Shown: positions 1 through 7,770 of the stretch, piece by piece
How the letters are laid out: the number at the start of each line of letters is the position of its first letter
How positions within the stretch are numbered: the stretch's first letter is position 1
Assembly: GCF_003946025.1 (NCBI RefSeq)
Contig: NZ_RHNR01000030.1
Coordinates: 1-35,017 of the forward strand
Direction of reading: 5' to 3'
Source of the DNA: Lacticaseibacillus songhuajiangensis
GTDB lineage: Bacteria; Bacillota; Bacilli; Lactobacillales; Lactobacillaceae
Length of the DNA: 35,017 nucleotides
Notes under the pieces: generated by a model
What the model saw: only the letters and a program-made list of their open reading frames with translations
Told to the model about the DNA's origin: nothing
Databases searched by the model: none
Position numbers and translations under genes: made by a program

Positions 1-12
1 TACGCCGAAACG

Positions 13-55
13 AAAAAGTAGCGAAGATAGATTCCGTCGAATCAATCTTCGCTAC
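13..55 (-). terminator. Rho-independent terminator, minus strand
   Basis: An inverted repeat at 18-34 and 39-55 forms a 17-position stem with one A-A mismatch and a CGTC/GACG loop. Read on the minus strand it is followed by five T (plus-strand A at 13-17). It would end a minus-strand transcript covering 60-250, or read-through from map. Confidence 0.75.
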
Positions 56-59
56 TAAG

Positions 60-253
60 GTTAGTCTGTTTTTGCCAAGGACTTCGGCAAAAAGTTTAGC
101 GGTAGCCTGGCTTGCCAGGCGTGAGCGACCCCGCGCCACCTACCTGCGGGCACGTAACCAAGTCGCCCCAGGCCCGACCTTGCGGTCGAAGTCTTATTTT
201 CAATTTCAGCATCCTTGCGGATGAAAGTTTCACAACTTACGCTGACGGACAAC
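60..253 (-). ncRNA. Possible structured RNA downstream of map (family not recognised)
   Basis: No convincing gene lies here, but the stretch is unusually rich in short perfect hairpins: 69-76 with 86-93 (8 bp), 105-111 with 114-120 (7 bp, 2-nt loop), CCCGC/GCGGG around 131-149, 175-179 with 184-188, and 210-214 with 219-223. On the minus strand the last two are capped by GCAA, a GNRA tetraloop, and the region ends at the strong minus-strand terminator at 13-55. This favours a minus-strand RNA of about 240 nt. I do not see the signatures of SRP RNA, RNase P RNA or tmRNA. A 6S-like RNA is possible but unproven. No good promoter is visible, so it could also be the 3' UTR of map. Confidence 0.35.
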
Positions 254-284
254 AACAGCCCCCACCAGATGGTAGGGGCTGTTT
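254..284 (-). terminator. Terminator-like hairpin after map
   Basis: The 9-bp stem 254-262 with 275-283 plus an inner ACC/GGT helix around an AGAT loop lies 7 bases past the map stop codon. The T-tract on the minus strand is weak (TTGTTG), so termination may be partial, leaving read-through into 60-250. Confidence 0.55.
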
Positions 285-290
285 GCGTGT

Positions 291-1124
291 TTAGAGATCT
301 GTGAAGTTCAGTTCGTCAGGCGTTAAGAGGTACTTGGCGTCAAACTCGGGGTCCTGACTGGTCAGAATTTTAGGACCGTGGTCCGTGATGGCCAGTGTGT
401 GCTCGTACTGAGCGGACAGGCTCCCATCAGCGGTTGTGTAATATTCCCAACCGGTCTCTGGCACGTACTTCGTTGCCAGTTCCCAAGTGCCGAGGGTAAT
501 CATCGGCTCGATGGTAATGACCATGCCGGGCTTGAGCCGCAGGCCGCGGTGCGGATTGCCGTAGTGGTAGATGTCAGGTTCTTCGTGCACGGAAGGGCCG
601 ATGCCGTGGCCGATGAGGTCGCGAACGTCACCCATGTGGTGCTTGTTTTCAACGTAGTCCTGAATGGCCCAGCCGATGTCACCGGTACGATTGCCAGCTT
701 GTGCCTGCTCAATGCCCAGGTACAGGGCTTCGTGTGTGACCTTCATCAGGCGGTCAATGTCGGGGTTACTGTGTTCTTCGCCGCCGATAACGTAACTCCA
801 GGCAGAGTCACTCTGGTAACCATGCCAAGAAACACACATGTCAATCTTCACGAGGTCGCCATTGTGAATTTTGAGGCCCTTGCGCGGTGTTGCGTGCGCA
901 ACTTCATCGTTGATGCTGATGCAGGTGGCGTAGAGATAACCGTCGACACCCTTTTCGGATGCGATGGCGTCGTGCGCCGTGATGTAATCATCAGCGAGCT
1001 TTTCGATTTCCCAGGTATCCATACCGTCGTGCAGCTTTGGCCGCAACATCTTGTGAACACCGGCCAGAATTGCACCGGATTTTGCCATGCCCGCGATTTC
1101 GCGGGGTGATTTCAAACTAATCAA
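291..1124 (-). CDS. map: Methionine aminopeptidase, type I
   Basis: The 277-residue protein removes the N-terminal Met from nascent proteins in the cytoplasm. It has the full M24A metal-ligand set: Asp95, Asp106, His173 (GHGIG), Glu206 (TIEPM) and Glu241 (YEHTLAI), with the substrate-contact His at 77. The opening MISLKSPREI matches the usual start of the family, so the TTG at 1124-1122 is the likely start, with a weak purine-rich stretch (AGAAGAGTGGG) upstream. The length is typical for the family with a slightly extended C-terminus. It lies 55 bp downstream of a marR gene on the same strand and could be co-transcribed with it. A -10-like TATAAT overlaps the marR stop, so its own promoter is also possible. 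Confidence 0.93.
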   Translation of the reverse strand: MISLKSPREIAGMAKSGAILAGVHKMLRPKLHDGMDTWEIEKLADDYITAHDAIASEKGVDGYLYATCISINDEVAHATPRKGLKIHNGDLVKIDMCVSWHGYQSDSAWSYVIGGEEHSNPDIDRLMKVTHEALYLGIEQAQAGNRTGDIGWAIQDYVENKHHMGDVRDLIGHGIGPSVHEEPDIYHYGNPHRGLRLKPGMVITIEPMITLGTWELATKYVPETGWEYYTTADGSLSAQYEHTLAITDHGPKILTSQDPEFDAKYLLTPDELNFTDL

Positions 1125-1179
1125 ATGAGTTTCCCACTCTTCTGTATATAAAATGTCCTAACACATAGGGATGTTTCCA

Positions 1180-1710
1180 TTATAGTTCTGGTGGGGCTGG
1201 ATGTGAACCGGACAGTTTGTGGCCGAACACTGCCTGGTCCATGTCGCGGGGCGTAGGGTGCTTGACGATTCCTGCTTTGGCCAACAGTGCCATTGAAGCG
1301 AGGAAGTGCTCGTTGAGCTCGTCGCGTTCTGGCGCGCTCAGTTTGCCCAAACGGGCGCGCAGATTTTCGCGGACGATGGTCATCTGCTCATCGGCCATTT
1401 GGTGGCCCAACTCAGTCTGGTATACGTTGACGATGCGGCGGTTTTGCTCGTTATGGCGCCGCTCAACCAGGCCACGTTCTTCAAGTTTGCTGACGGTGCG
1501 CGACAGCTGCGCGTTAGAAACACCGACGGCTTCCGCCAGCTCGGACATGGTGATGCCAGAGTGCGAGTAGATCAGCATCATCGTCATCAGGTTCAGGCTC
1601 GTCAGGTCGAGCTTCTTAATGTTGATACTCTGAAAAATAGCGTGCGCGGTTGTGACGAACATCTCCGCGAACAACCGGGAGTTCTCTTCTTCTGTAGTTT
1701 GCTTACCCAT
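1180..1710 (-). CDS. MarR-family transcriptional regulator, divergent from ABC exporter
   Basis: The 176-residue protein has a winged helix-turn-helix in its middle third (ITMSELAEAVGVSNAQLSRTVSKLEERGLVERR) and a wing with the RRIVNVY strand typical of MarR. It starts at ATG 1710 behind GGAGGGA. It is divergent from the ABC exporter at 1968, and both promoters overlap one palindromic site (1833-1865). The simplest model is an autorepressor that also represses the exporter until a ligand binds; the ligand is not predictable. The C-terminal 30 residues are Pro/His-rich and not part of the fold. Confidence 0.88.
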   Translation of the reverse strand: MGKQTTEEENSRLFAEMFVTTAHAIFQSINIKKLDLTSLNLMTMMLIYSHSGITMSELAEAVGVSNAQLSRTVSKLEERGLVERRHNEQNRRIVNVYQTELGHQMADEQMTIVRENLRARLGKLSAPERDELNEHFLASMALLAKAGIVKHPTPRDMDQAVFGHKLSGSHPAPPEL

Positions 1711-1811
1711 TACATTTATCCCTCCAAAATCATCCTTAAGACCGACTGATGTGACGCATTGTCATGTTAAGCTAGCAGTCGTATGTAGTCAGCCCGCAGG
1801 TTAACTACACT

Positions 1812-1840
1812 AATATACCAGTAATAATTAAATTTAACAA
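1812..1840 (-). promoter_or_regulatory. Promoter of the marR gene
   Basis: On the minus strand there is a -35 TTGTTA (1835-1840), a 17-bp spacer and a -10 TATATT (1812-1817). The -35 overlaps the left arm of the operator at 1833-1865. Confidence 0.6.
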
Positions 1841-1865
1841 TCGTCAAACGTTGACAATCGTTAAA
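1833..1865. promoter_or_regulatory. Palindromic operator shared by marR and the ABC exporter
   Basis: Nested inverted repeats: outer TTTAAC (1833-1838) with GTTAAA (1860-1865), and inner GTCAA-ACG-TTGAC (1843-1855). The site covers the -35 elements of both divergent promoters, as expected for a MarR operator. Binding is inferred from layout. Confidence 0.6.
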
Positions 1866-1878
1866 TAAAGTCTATACT
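1851..1878 (+). promoter_or_regulatory. Promoter of the ABC exporter
   Basis: A consensus -35 TTGACA (1851-1856), a 16-bp spacer and -10 TATACT (1873-1878). The -35 is inside the operator palindrome, so repressor binding would block it. Confidence 0.7.
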
Positions 1879-1967
1879 CTGTAACTATCAACTGGAGCGC
1901 GACCTTGCACCGTATTTATTTGCGGATATGGGTGCAGCCTGCCCCTCCGAGAAGTGGAAGTGAAAAC

Positions 1968-4301
1968 ATGCTTGAACTCAAGCACATTAAGAAGTATTAC
2001 CACGTGGGTGACACACTCACCAAAGCGCAAGACGACGTGTCCGTCGCCTTCCGCAAACAGGAATTCGTGGCCATTCTCGGACCTAGTGGTTCCGGGAAGA
2101 CGACCATGCTCAACATCATCGGGGGTCTGGATCGTTACGATTCTGGTGACCTGCTGATTAAAGGCAAGTCAACCAAGACCTTCAAAGACTCAGACTGGGA
2201 CGCGTATCGGAACAACTCCATCGGGTTCATTTTCCAGAGCTACAACCTGATTACCCACTTGTCCATCATCGACAACGTGGAGATGGGGATGACGCTCTCT
2301 GGGGTTTCTGGTGCTGAAAAGCGCAAGAAGGCCGAAGATGCGCTGATTCGGGTTGGCCTAAAGGACCACATGCACAAGCAGCCAACGCAGCTGTCTGGTG
2401 GCCAGATGCAGCGTGTGGCCATCGCCCGTGCGATTGCCAACGACCCTGAAATTTTGCTCGCCGATGAACCAACCGGGGCCCTCGACTCCCAGACCAGTGA
2501 TGAAATCATGCAGCTGATCAAGGACCTGTCCAAGGAACGTCTGGTCATCATGGTAACGCACAACCCAGAGCTCGCGCACAAGTACGCGGACCGCATCATT
2601 GAGTTCGCGGATGGCAAAATTCAAAATGACTCCAACCCGCACGTTGAAGGCGAAAAGGACGGCAATTTTGAACTGAAGCGCACCAAGATGAGCTACCTCA
2701 CCGCGCTGAAGCTGTCCTACAATAACATCCGGACCAAGAAGGGGCGCACCTTCCTGACGATGTTCGCTTCCAGTATCGGGATTATCGGGATTGCGGTGGT
2801 GCTGGCGCTGTCCAACGGTTTCCAGAAGCAGATTGATAAGACGCAATCTGAAGCGATGGCGGCGATGCCGGTTACCATTAGTCAGATCGGCAGCGACCCA
2901 AGCACCATGATGCAGCAAAAGAACAATGAAAACTTCAGCAAGCATAAGTACGTCACCGCTGAAAAGTCCGCTGCGGACAAGGCGCAGCACGTGAACAAGT
3001 TGACTGACAAGTACGTGAGTTACGTGAAGTCAATGAGTGCTAAGAAGGCCAAGAACATCGCGGTCACCTATGGCACCGGCCTCAACTTGATTCGCAGCGT
3101 TGACGGTAAGTACCAGACTGTGAAGTTCAGTAACGCCAGCGCCACCAGCAACAGCACGGATACGTCCGCGCTGATGGCCTCCTCAACGGGGGTCGGTGGT
3201 AGCGTCTACCCAATCGACCGCAACGGCAAGCAGTCCTTCCTGAAGAAGAACTACAAACTACTCGCCGGTTCTTACCCAAGCAAGGCCACGGACATCGTAA
3301 TTATTGCTGACCGCGATAACAAGGTGAACATCAACGGCCTGAAGAACCTGGGCTTCAAGGTGAGTGAAGAAGAGAACCTGGGCTTCAACAAGCTGGTCGG
3401 CACGACGGTCAAAATGGTCGCCAACGACAACTTCTACCAGAAGTTGCCAACCGGTAACTACGTGCCAGCTAGTGATTACGCAGCCATGGCTAAAGCCGGT
3501 CAGACCAAGACCTTGCACGTGACCGGGGTGCTGCGGATTAAGTCCAAGAACAGTGACGGCCTCCTCGCCAGCGGGGTTGCTTATAGCGACCAGCTGACCA
3601 AGCTTGCACTGACCACGAACGAAAACTCCGCCATCGTGAAGGCCCAAAAGGCAAACCCAACGAAGAACATCATGACGGGTGCGTCCATGGATGCTACAAC
3701 CGAAAGCGGCATGCTGACGACTTTGGGTGCCACCAAGACACCAACCTCCATTCAGATTTACCCAACCAACTTCAAGCGCAAGGACAAGGTCCTGAGCTAC
3801 TTGGATAAGTGGAACAAGGGTAAGAAGAAGGCCGACAAGGTTGTTTACACCGACATGGCGGGGACCGTCTCCGACATGACCGGTGGCCTGATGGACGCCA
3901 TCACCTACGTGCTGGTTGCCTTCGCGGCCATCTCCCTCATTACCAGCATGATCATGATTGCCATCCTGACTTACACCTCCGTTCTTGAACGGACCAAGGA
4001 AATCGGGGTCCTCAAGGCGCTCGGTGCTCGTAAGAAGGACATCACGCGTGTGTTCGATGCCGAAACGGCTATCTTGGGTGTTGGCTCCGGCCTGCTGGGC
4101 ATTATCATCGCCTGGCTGCTGACCTTCCCAATTAACTCCGTGCTGGCGAGCGTTACCGGACTGACGGGGGTTGCGGTACTGAACCCAGTCCACGCCATCG
4201 TCCTCGTGATTATCGCGACCGTTCTGACCCTGCTCGGCGGCCACGTTCCGGCCCGCATGGCAGCGAAGAAGGATGCCGCAATCGCACTGCGCTCCGCATA
4301 A
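1968..4301 (+). CDS. ABC transporter, ATPase fused to FtsX/MacB-type permease
   Basis: The single polypeptide (777 aa from ATG 1968) joins an ATPase to a MacB-like permease. ATPase: Walker A GPSGSGKT at about 38-45, signature LSGGQ at about 142-146, Walker B LLADEPTGALDS near 162-173 and the H-loop His near 198. One TM segment follows at about 261-283, then a roughly 350-residue extracytoplasmic domain, then three TM segments with the FtsX signature (ERTKEIGVLKALGARKKDI). This is the type VII ABC layout used to export peptides, antibiotics or lipoproteins or to transmit force, rather than a membrane-spanning exporter. The frame stays open to 1905, but MLELKHIKK is a normal ATPase start behind GGAAG. 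A partner protein is not present. Probably controlled by the divergent MarR. Confidence 0.9.
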   Translation: MLELKHIKKYYHVGDTLTKAQDDVSVAFRKQEFVAILGPSGSGKTTMLNIIGGLDRYDSGDLLIKGKSTKTFKDSDWDAYRNNSIGFIFQSYNLITHLSIIDNVEMGMTLSGVSGAEKRKKAEDALIRVGLKDHMHKQPTQLSGGQMQRVAIARAIANDPEILLADEPTGALDSQTSDEIMQLIKDLSKERLVIMVTHNPELAHKYADRIIEFADGKIQNDSNPHVEGEKDGNFELKRTKMSYLTALKLSYNNIRTKKGRTFLTMFASSIGIIGIAVVLALSNGFQKQIDKTQSEAMAAMPVTISQIGSDPSTMMQQKNNENFSKHKYVTAEKSAADKAQHVNKLTDKYVSYVKSMSAKKAKNIAVTYGTGLNLIRSVDGKYQTVKFSNASATSNSTDTSALMASSTGVGGSVYPIDRNGKQSFLKKNYKLLAGSYPSKATDIVIIADRDNKVNINGLKNLGFKVSEEENLGFNKLVGTTVKMVANDNFYQKLPTGNYVPASDYAAMAKAGQTKTLHVTGVLRIKSKNSDGLLASGVAYSDQLTKLALTTNENSAIVKAQKANPTKNIMTGASMDATTESGMLTTLGATKTPTSIQIYPTNFKRKDKVLSYLDKWNKGKKKADKVVYTDMAGTVSDMTGGLMDAITYVLVAFAAISLITSMIMIAILTYTSVLERTKEIGVLKALGARKKDITRVFDAETAILGVGSGLLGIIIAWLLTFPINSVLASVTGLTGVAVLNPVHAIVLVIIATVLTLLGGHVPARMAAKKDAAIALRSA

Positions 4302-4323
4302 TCGAATAACTGAAACCAATACG

Positions 4324-4367
4324 AAAGCCCCGGTGGCTCTGCATTTGCAGAGCCGCCGGGGCTTTTG
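4324..4367. terminator. Strong bidirectional terminator
   Basis: The AAAGCCCCGG arm (4324-4333) pairs with CCGGGGCTTT and an inner 9-bp GGCTCTGCA/TGCAGAGCC-type helix, followed by TTTT. It sits between the convergent ABC exporter and toxin genes and can serve both. Confidence 0.85.
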
Positions 4368-4370
4368 CGT

Positions 4371-4682
4371 TTAGAATTCGATATTACCTTGCTTAAAGTT
4401 GAAAATTTTGCCAACGAGAATGGTTTCTTGATTAGGAAAGACACGGTAGAAGATAGCATACCTACTGCCAATGATGATTCTACGTGCAGGCGTCTCCAAA
4501 TCATATAGCTCGCTAACATCATGGTAACGGTTAGAAAATATTTTTAGAGATGAAATTGCGAAGAAGATCTTTTGAACGTACCGTTCAATTGTTGCATCCG
4601 AAATTTCGTAATCTGCCCATTGACGGATGAGATTTTCCAGACTGGTGTGAAAGGATGCCGTATAGACGAGTTTATAGCTCAT
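4371..4682 (-). CDS. RelE/ParE-family toxin
   Basis: The 103-residue protein (start ATG 4682, MSYKLVYTASF) resembles RelE/ParE-type toxins: an N-terminal strand, two helices with ERYVQKIFFAISSL, then a C-terminal sheet (RRIIIGSRYAIFYRV, ILVGKIFNF). RelE relatives cut mRNA on the ribosome and ParE relatives poison gyrase; the sequence does not decide which. It overlaps the antitoxin gene by 11 bp, the usual translational coupling of type II modules. The frame stays open upstream to 4781, but that extension lies antisense-like within the antitoxin gene and is not expected to be used. The base composition is clearly more AT-rich than its neighbours, suggesting acquisition. Confidence 0.8.
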   Translation of the reverse strand: MSYKLVYTASFHTSLENLIRQWADYEISDATIERYVQKIFFAISSLKIFSNRYHDVSELYDLETPARRIIIGSRYAIFYRVFPNQETILVGKIFNFKQGNIEF

Positions 4683-4932
4683 GTTTTCCCCAGCCATACT
4701 TACCGAAGTCACGTTCCATCTCTTCCTCAGTATAGAAGTCACCACGATCGAAATCGGCAAAACTCTCTTCGATTGCTGCACGAGCCCGCGCTTTTTGTGC
4801 TTCTTTCATGTCTAGATTAATTGTGTGACCATCATTGTAGTAAGCGAGTTGTTCGCCTACCTTAAGGCCTGCACTCTTTGGCAGAATGACACCTAAAGAG
4901 TTACCGATTTTACGTACCTTAAGGAACTCCAT
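4672..4932 (-). CDS. AbrB/MazE-type antitoxin
   Basis: The 86-residue protein has an N-terminal swapped-hairpin AbrB/SpoVT fold: residues 3-30 (FLKVRKIGNSLGVILPKSAGLKVGEQL) carry the NSLGVILPK core typical of MazE/PemI-type antitoxins. The acidic C-terminal part (EESFADFDRGDFYTEEEMERDFG) is the expected toxin-wrapping tail. It starts at ATG 4932 behind AAGGAGGGA. It should neutralise the overlapping RelE/ParE toxin and bind its own promoter at the palindrome at 4954-4972. An AbrB-fold antitoxin with a RelE-fold toxin is a less common pairing than AbrB with MazF. Confidence 0.8.
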   Translation of the reverse strand: MEFLKVRKIGNSLGVILPKSAGLKVGEQLAYYNDGHTINLDMKEAQKARARAAIEESFADFDRGDFYTEEEMERDFGKYGWGKHEL

Positions 4933-4953
4933 GAAAATTCCCTCCTTCGTCTT

Positions 4954-4972
4954 GTTATAACATCGTTATAAC
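4954..4972. promoter_or_regulatory. Operator of the toxin-antitoxin operon
   Basis: The perfect inverted repeat GTTATAAC-ATC-GTTATAAC lies 22 bp upstream of the antitoxin start. Each arm is itself palindromic and contains a TATAAC -10-like sequence on the minus strand, fitting autoregulation by an AbrB-fold dimer. Confidence 0.65.
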
Positions 4973-5026
4973 TTTTGCAGTTTAGAAAGACATCATGTTT
5001 GTTAATACGCGAATGCAATATGTACG

Positions 5027-5052
5027 AAAAAGAGAGCTATTACTCCCTTTTT
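5027..5052 (-). terminator. Terminator of the LmrA-like exporter
   Basis: A 10-bp stem (5027-5036 with 5043-5052, one G-U pair) with a 6-nt loop, read on the minus strand into five T. It begins about 15 bases past the stop codon. Confidence 0.6.
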
Positions 5053-5066
5053 TAGAGGAAAGTTAT

Positions 5067-6842
5067 CTACGCACCCGCCCGCATTTGGTTCTCCACGTAC
5101 TCACGGTAGAGTGGGTGCTTGGCGACAAGTTCCTTGTGTTTGCCGTGGCCACTCACGCTCCCGTTTTCGATAAAGTAGATTTCATCAGCATCAACGATGG
5201 TGCTGAGGCGGTGGGCGATGACAAGGGTGGTGCGGCCAGCCATCAGTTTATCGAGCGCCTTTTGCACCATCATCTCGGATTCGGAGTCGAGACTGGCGGT
5301 GGCTTCGTCCAGCATCAGAATCTGGGGATCACGCAAGAAGGCGCGGGCGATCGCGAGCCGCTGCCGCTGGCCGCCAGAGACCTTGACGCCGCGTTCGCCG
5401 ACCTGGGTGTCTAGCCCGAGCGGCATGTCGCGAACGAAACCGTCGGCGTAAGCCATTTTGAGAACACGCCAGAGGTCATCATCGCTGAATTCATCGCCGT
5501 TCAGACCGTACGTGAGGTTGTAGCGAATCGTGCCGGCCATGATGGCGGAATCCTGACTCACCAGTCCAATCTGCTTGCGCCAATCGGCCAGTTTGATGTC
5601 CGCAATTGGGGTGGCGCCAAGCTTGATGTTGCCGCTAGTTGGCTGGTAGAAGCGCTCGAGCAGGGCGAAAATCGTGGATTTCCCGCCACCCGATGGACCA
5701 GCGAAGGCAATTACCTGGTTGGGTTTGGCGGTGAAGGAAACGTCATGCAGAATTTGTTTGTCATCAGCGTAGGCAAAATCTAGGTGCTCTGCCGTGAGGG
5801 TTTGCCCCGCGGCGTCAATGGCGCTGCCGCTGGCCTGATCTTCTTCCGGAGCCGCCAGAAGTTCCTGAATGCGTTCCGTGCTCCCGCTCGTTTTGGCGAG
5901 GGTGGAGAAGAATTGGCCGAGTGTACCCGCGGGTCCCATCATCTGAAACAAGTACATCAGGAAGGAAATCAGAACCCCGATGGACAAACTACCAGCGAGC
6001 ACCCGGCTGGCGCCGTACACGAGCACACCAACGACCATCGCCATCATGGTGGCGGTCATGACAGGACCGGCAATCGAGTCATAAATGGCTTCTTTCAGGC
6101 CGACCTTGTACAGACGGTCAATCTGCTCACCACCAGCCGCGCGTTCATGGACTTCAGCGCCGGAGGATTTGACGAGGCGGACTTCGCTGAGAATTTCGTT
6201 GCTTTCACCGTTGAAAGTCGCGAGCGCCTCTTGTCGCGTGAAGCCGATTTTGCGGCTGCGTGTTGCCAGCGGCATGAAGATGATCAGCATCAGCGGGACA
6301 GCGATGAACATGATGGCAGTCATGCGCCAGTCCATGAACAGCATCAGCACTAGTGACCCGACCAACTGCAAAATGCTGGTGATCATCTGCGGGAAGGAGT
6401 TTGCCAGCAAATCTTTGACCTGCGTGGAGTCATTGACGAGCCGGGAGGAGATTTCGCCCGCCTTTTGTTCATCGAAGTAGCTGACCGGCAACTTGAGTAG
6501 CTTGTCCCAGAGGGCAAGACGCAGTTTGGCGACCACGTCCTCACCGAAGAAGCCCAAAACGGTGCCGGAGACCGCGCTGATGACGGCACTCAGGATGAAG
6601 AGGCCAATCACCAGGGCGCCGAGTGCAAGGTTGAGGTGCTTGCCCAGTTGGTTAATGAGGCCGGACGCGAATTGCGGCACAATCAGCTGGAATGAGGTGC
6701 TGATGAGGCCGAGTAGTAAACCGATAATGAGTTGCCAGTAGCGCGGCTTGACGCTAGCAATCAGACTGGCAAAGTTCTTAAAGTTGAAACCGCCGCGCCG
6801 CTTACCTCGGGGCGCCTGGGACATTTCCATACGTGCTTCCAT
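5067..6842 (-). CDS. LmrA/BmrA-type ABC multidrug exporter (half-transporter)
   Basis: The 591-residue protein has six TM segments (about residues 35-310) fused to an ATPase: Walker A GPSGGGKST, ABC signature VSGGQRQR, Walker B ILMLDEATASLDSES and the H-loop AHRLST. Length and domain order match LmrA/BmrA homodimeric exporters of lactic acid bacteria, which extrude hydrophobic drugs or lipids. It starts at ATG 6842 behind AGAAGG; a second ATG four codons later is possible. It follows a MarR regulator gene on the same strand, separated by 157 bp that contain a hairpin (6896-6931). Regulation by that MarR is likely, either through read-through or through an unseen promoter. Confidence 0.88.
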   Translation of the reverse strand: MEARMEMSQAPRGKRRGGFNFKNFASLIASVKPRYWQLIIGLLLGLISTSFQLIVPQFASGLINQLGKHLNLALGALVIGLFILSAVISAVSGTVLGFFGEDVVAKLRLALWDKLLKLPVSYFDEQKAGEISSRLVNDSTQVKDLLANSFPQMITSILQLVGSLVLMLFMDWRMTAIMFIAVPLMLIIFMPLATRSRKIGFTRQEALATFNGESNEILSEVRLVKSSGAEVHERAAGGEQIDRLYKVGLKEAIYDSIAGPVMTATMMAMVVGVLVYGASRVLAGSLSIGVLISFLMYLFQMMGPAGTLGQFFSTLAKTSGSTERIQELLAAPEEDQASGSAIDAAGQTLTAEHLDFAYADDKQILHDVSFTAKPNQVIAFAGPSGGGKSTIFALLERFYQPTSGNIKLGATPIADIKLADWRKQIGLVSQDSAIMAGTIRYNLTYGLNGDEFSDDDLWRVLKMAYADGFVRDMPLGLDTQVGERGVKVSGGQRQRLAIARAFLRDPQILMLDEATASLDSESEMMVQKALDKLMAGRTTLVIAHRLSTIVDADEIYFIENGSVSGHGKHKELVAKHPLYREYVENQMRAGA

Positions 6843-6895
6843 TGTGTGTGACCTTCTTTACTGTGAAATTGGAACTAAAGCTGTCTCTAAAACTG

Positions 6896-6931
6896 AAACG
6901 CTCAACGCGAATCTCGCGCTGAGCGTTTTTT
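6896..6931. terminator. Hairpin between marR and the LmrA-like gene
   Basis: A 13-bp stem (6897-6909 with 6915-6927, one mismatch) with a 5-nt loop. The T-run (TTTTTT) is on the plus strand; on the minus strand, the direction of both flanking genes, only TTTCAGTTTT follows. It probably acts as a leaky terminator in the operon direction. Confidence 0.5.
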
Positions 6932-6999
6932 GTTGAGTCGGGCAATGCAGCGCAGCATTTGGTGTGCTTGCTGAAGCCAAAACGTGCTTGAATACCACT

Positions 7000-7668
7000 C
7001 TAAAATTCGTCGTCGTCAAAACCGTCGTCATCATCATGGTGTTTGGACTGATCATGGTCGTTCCAGCTGCCAAAACCACCCCAGGGACCATTCCAACCGC
7101 CGCGGCGTTGCATCTCACGCTGGGCAGCGCGCATCTGGCGGCCATAGTTTCCGAACTGGTGGTGCAACTTCTGAGCTTGGCGCATCATTTCTGCCATGCT
7201 GCGCTGGGTGCTGTCCATGATGTCGTCATCCTGCATGCTGGCGAGCAGCTTCTTCAGCAGGTCGCTGAGTTGCTGCTGTTCTTGCGTCGACAAACCGGCG
7301 AAGGCTGCTTCGGAGAAATCATCGCGCAATTCGCGACCGGTGCTGATGAGTTTGCGCCCGTCGTCGGTCAGGTAGATCAGCTGAACGCGCTTGTCGTCTT
7401 CAGACGGCCGCCGCTCAATGAGCTGGGAATCTTCAAGTTTGCCGACCAGGGTAGAAACGGAACTGGGCCGAATGTCGAGTGCCTCGGCGATTTCAGCGTT
7501 ACTGATACCGTCGCGAGTGGCGAGCAGGCGCAAGAGTCGTTCCTGACCGCGGCCTTGGTTCTGGGGATGGCGGCCGAAGCGTGCAGCCTGGAAGGCGGCA
7601 CTGGCGAAAACAGGTTGCTGCAATAGCTTGCCGAAGAGGGCAAGTAGTTCTTGAGAATCATGAGTCAT
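7000..7668 (-). CDS. MarR-family regulator with Gly/Trp and Asp/His-rich tail
   Basis: In this 222-residue protein residues 1-145 form a MarR domain (recognition region ISNAEIAEALDIRPSSVSTLVGKLE; wing DDKRVQLIYLTDDG). Beyond a charged helix with RQMRAAQREMQRR, the last 35 residues are a low-complexity tail: WNGPWGGFGSWNDHDQ followed by HH, DDDD and DDD clusters. The tail is not part of the MarR fold and may bind metal or be disordered. It starts at ATG 7668 behind GGAGG. Two palindromes flank its promoter, indicating autorepression, and the LmrA-like exporter downstream is the obvious co-regulated gene. Confidence 0.85.
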   Translation of the reverse strand: MTHDSQELLALFGKLLQQPVFASAAFQAARFGRHPQNQGRGQERLLRLLATRDGISNAEIAEALDIRPSSVSTLVGKLEDSQLIERRPSEDDKRVQLIYLTDDGRKLISTGRELRDDFSEAAFAGLSTQEQQQLSDLLKKLLASMQDDDIMDSTQRSMAEMMRQAQKLHHQFGNYGRQMRAAQREMQRRGGWNGPWGGFGSWNDHDQSKHHDDDDGFDDDEF

Positions 7669-7708
7669 AGAGAATACCTCCGTTTAAGGAATCTGTGTGT
7701 CGAGATTA

Positions 7709-7734
7709 GTTAGCTTTTGATTAATCAAGCTAAC
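7709..7734. promoter_or_regulatory. MarR operator 1 (downstream of -10)
   Basis: The inverted repeat GTTAGCTT (7709-7716) with AAGCTAAC (7727-7734) surrounds a GATTAATC core. It lies just after the expected transcription start of the marR gene at 7668. Confidence 0.65.
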
Positions 7735-7741
7735 AAAATGC

Positions 7742-7770
7742 AGTTTAGAACGTTAGTTAGCTTTTGTCAA
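7742..7770 (-). promoter_or_regulatory. Promoter of the marR-lmrA region
   Basis: On the minus strand -35 TTGACA (7765-7770), a 17-bp spacer and -10 TAAACT (7742-7747). The -35 is inside operator 2 and the start site falls next to operator 1. Confidence 0.7.

Noticed and set aside
61..255. 64-codon minus-strand frame in the leftmost region
   Set aside because: Composition is unlike a protein and it coincides with the hairpin-rich stretch; the RNA interpretation fits better.
378..1109. 243-codon plus-strand frame opposite map
   Set aside because: Antisense to a clear methionine aminopeptidase gene.
3258..4319. 353-codon minus-strand frame over the MacB-like gene
   Set aside because: Shadow of the ABC exporter with repetitive low-complexity composition and no family features.
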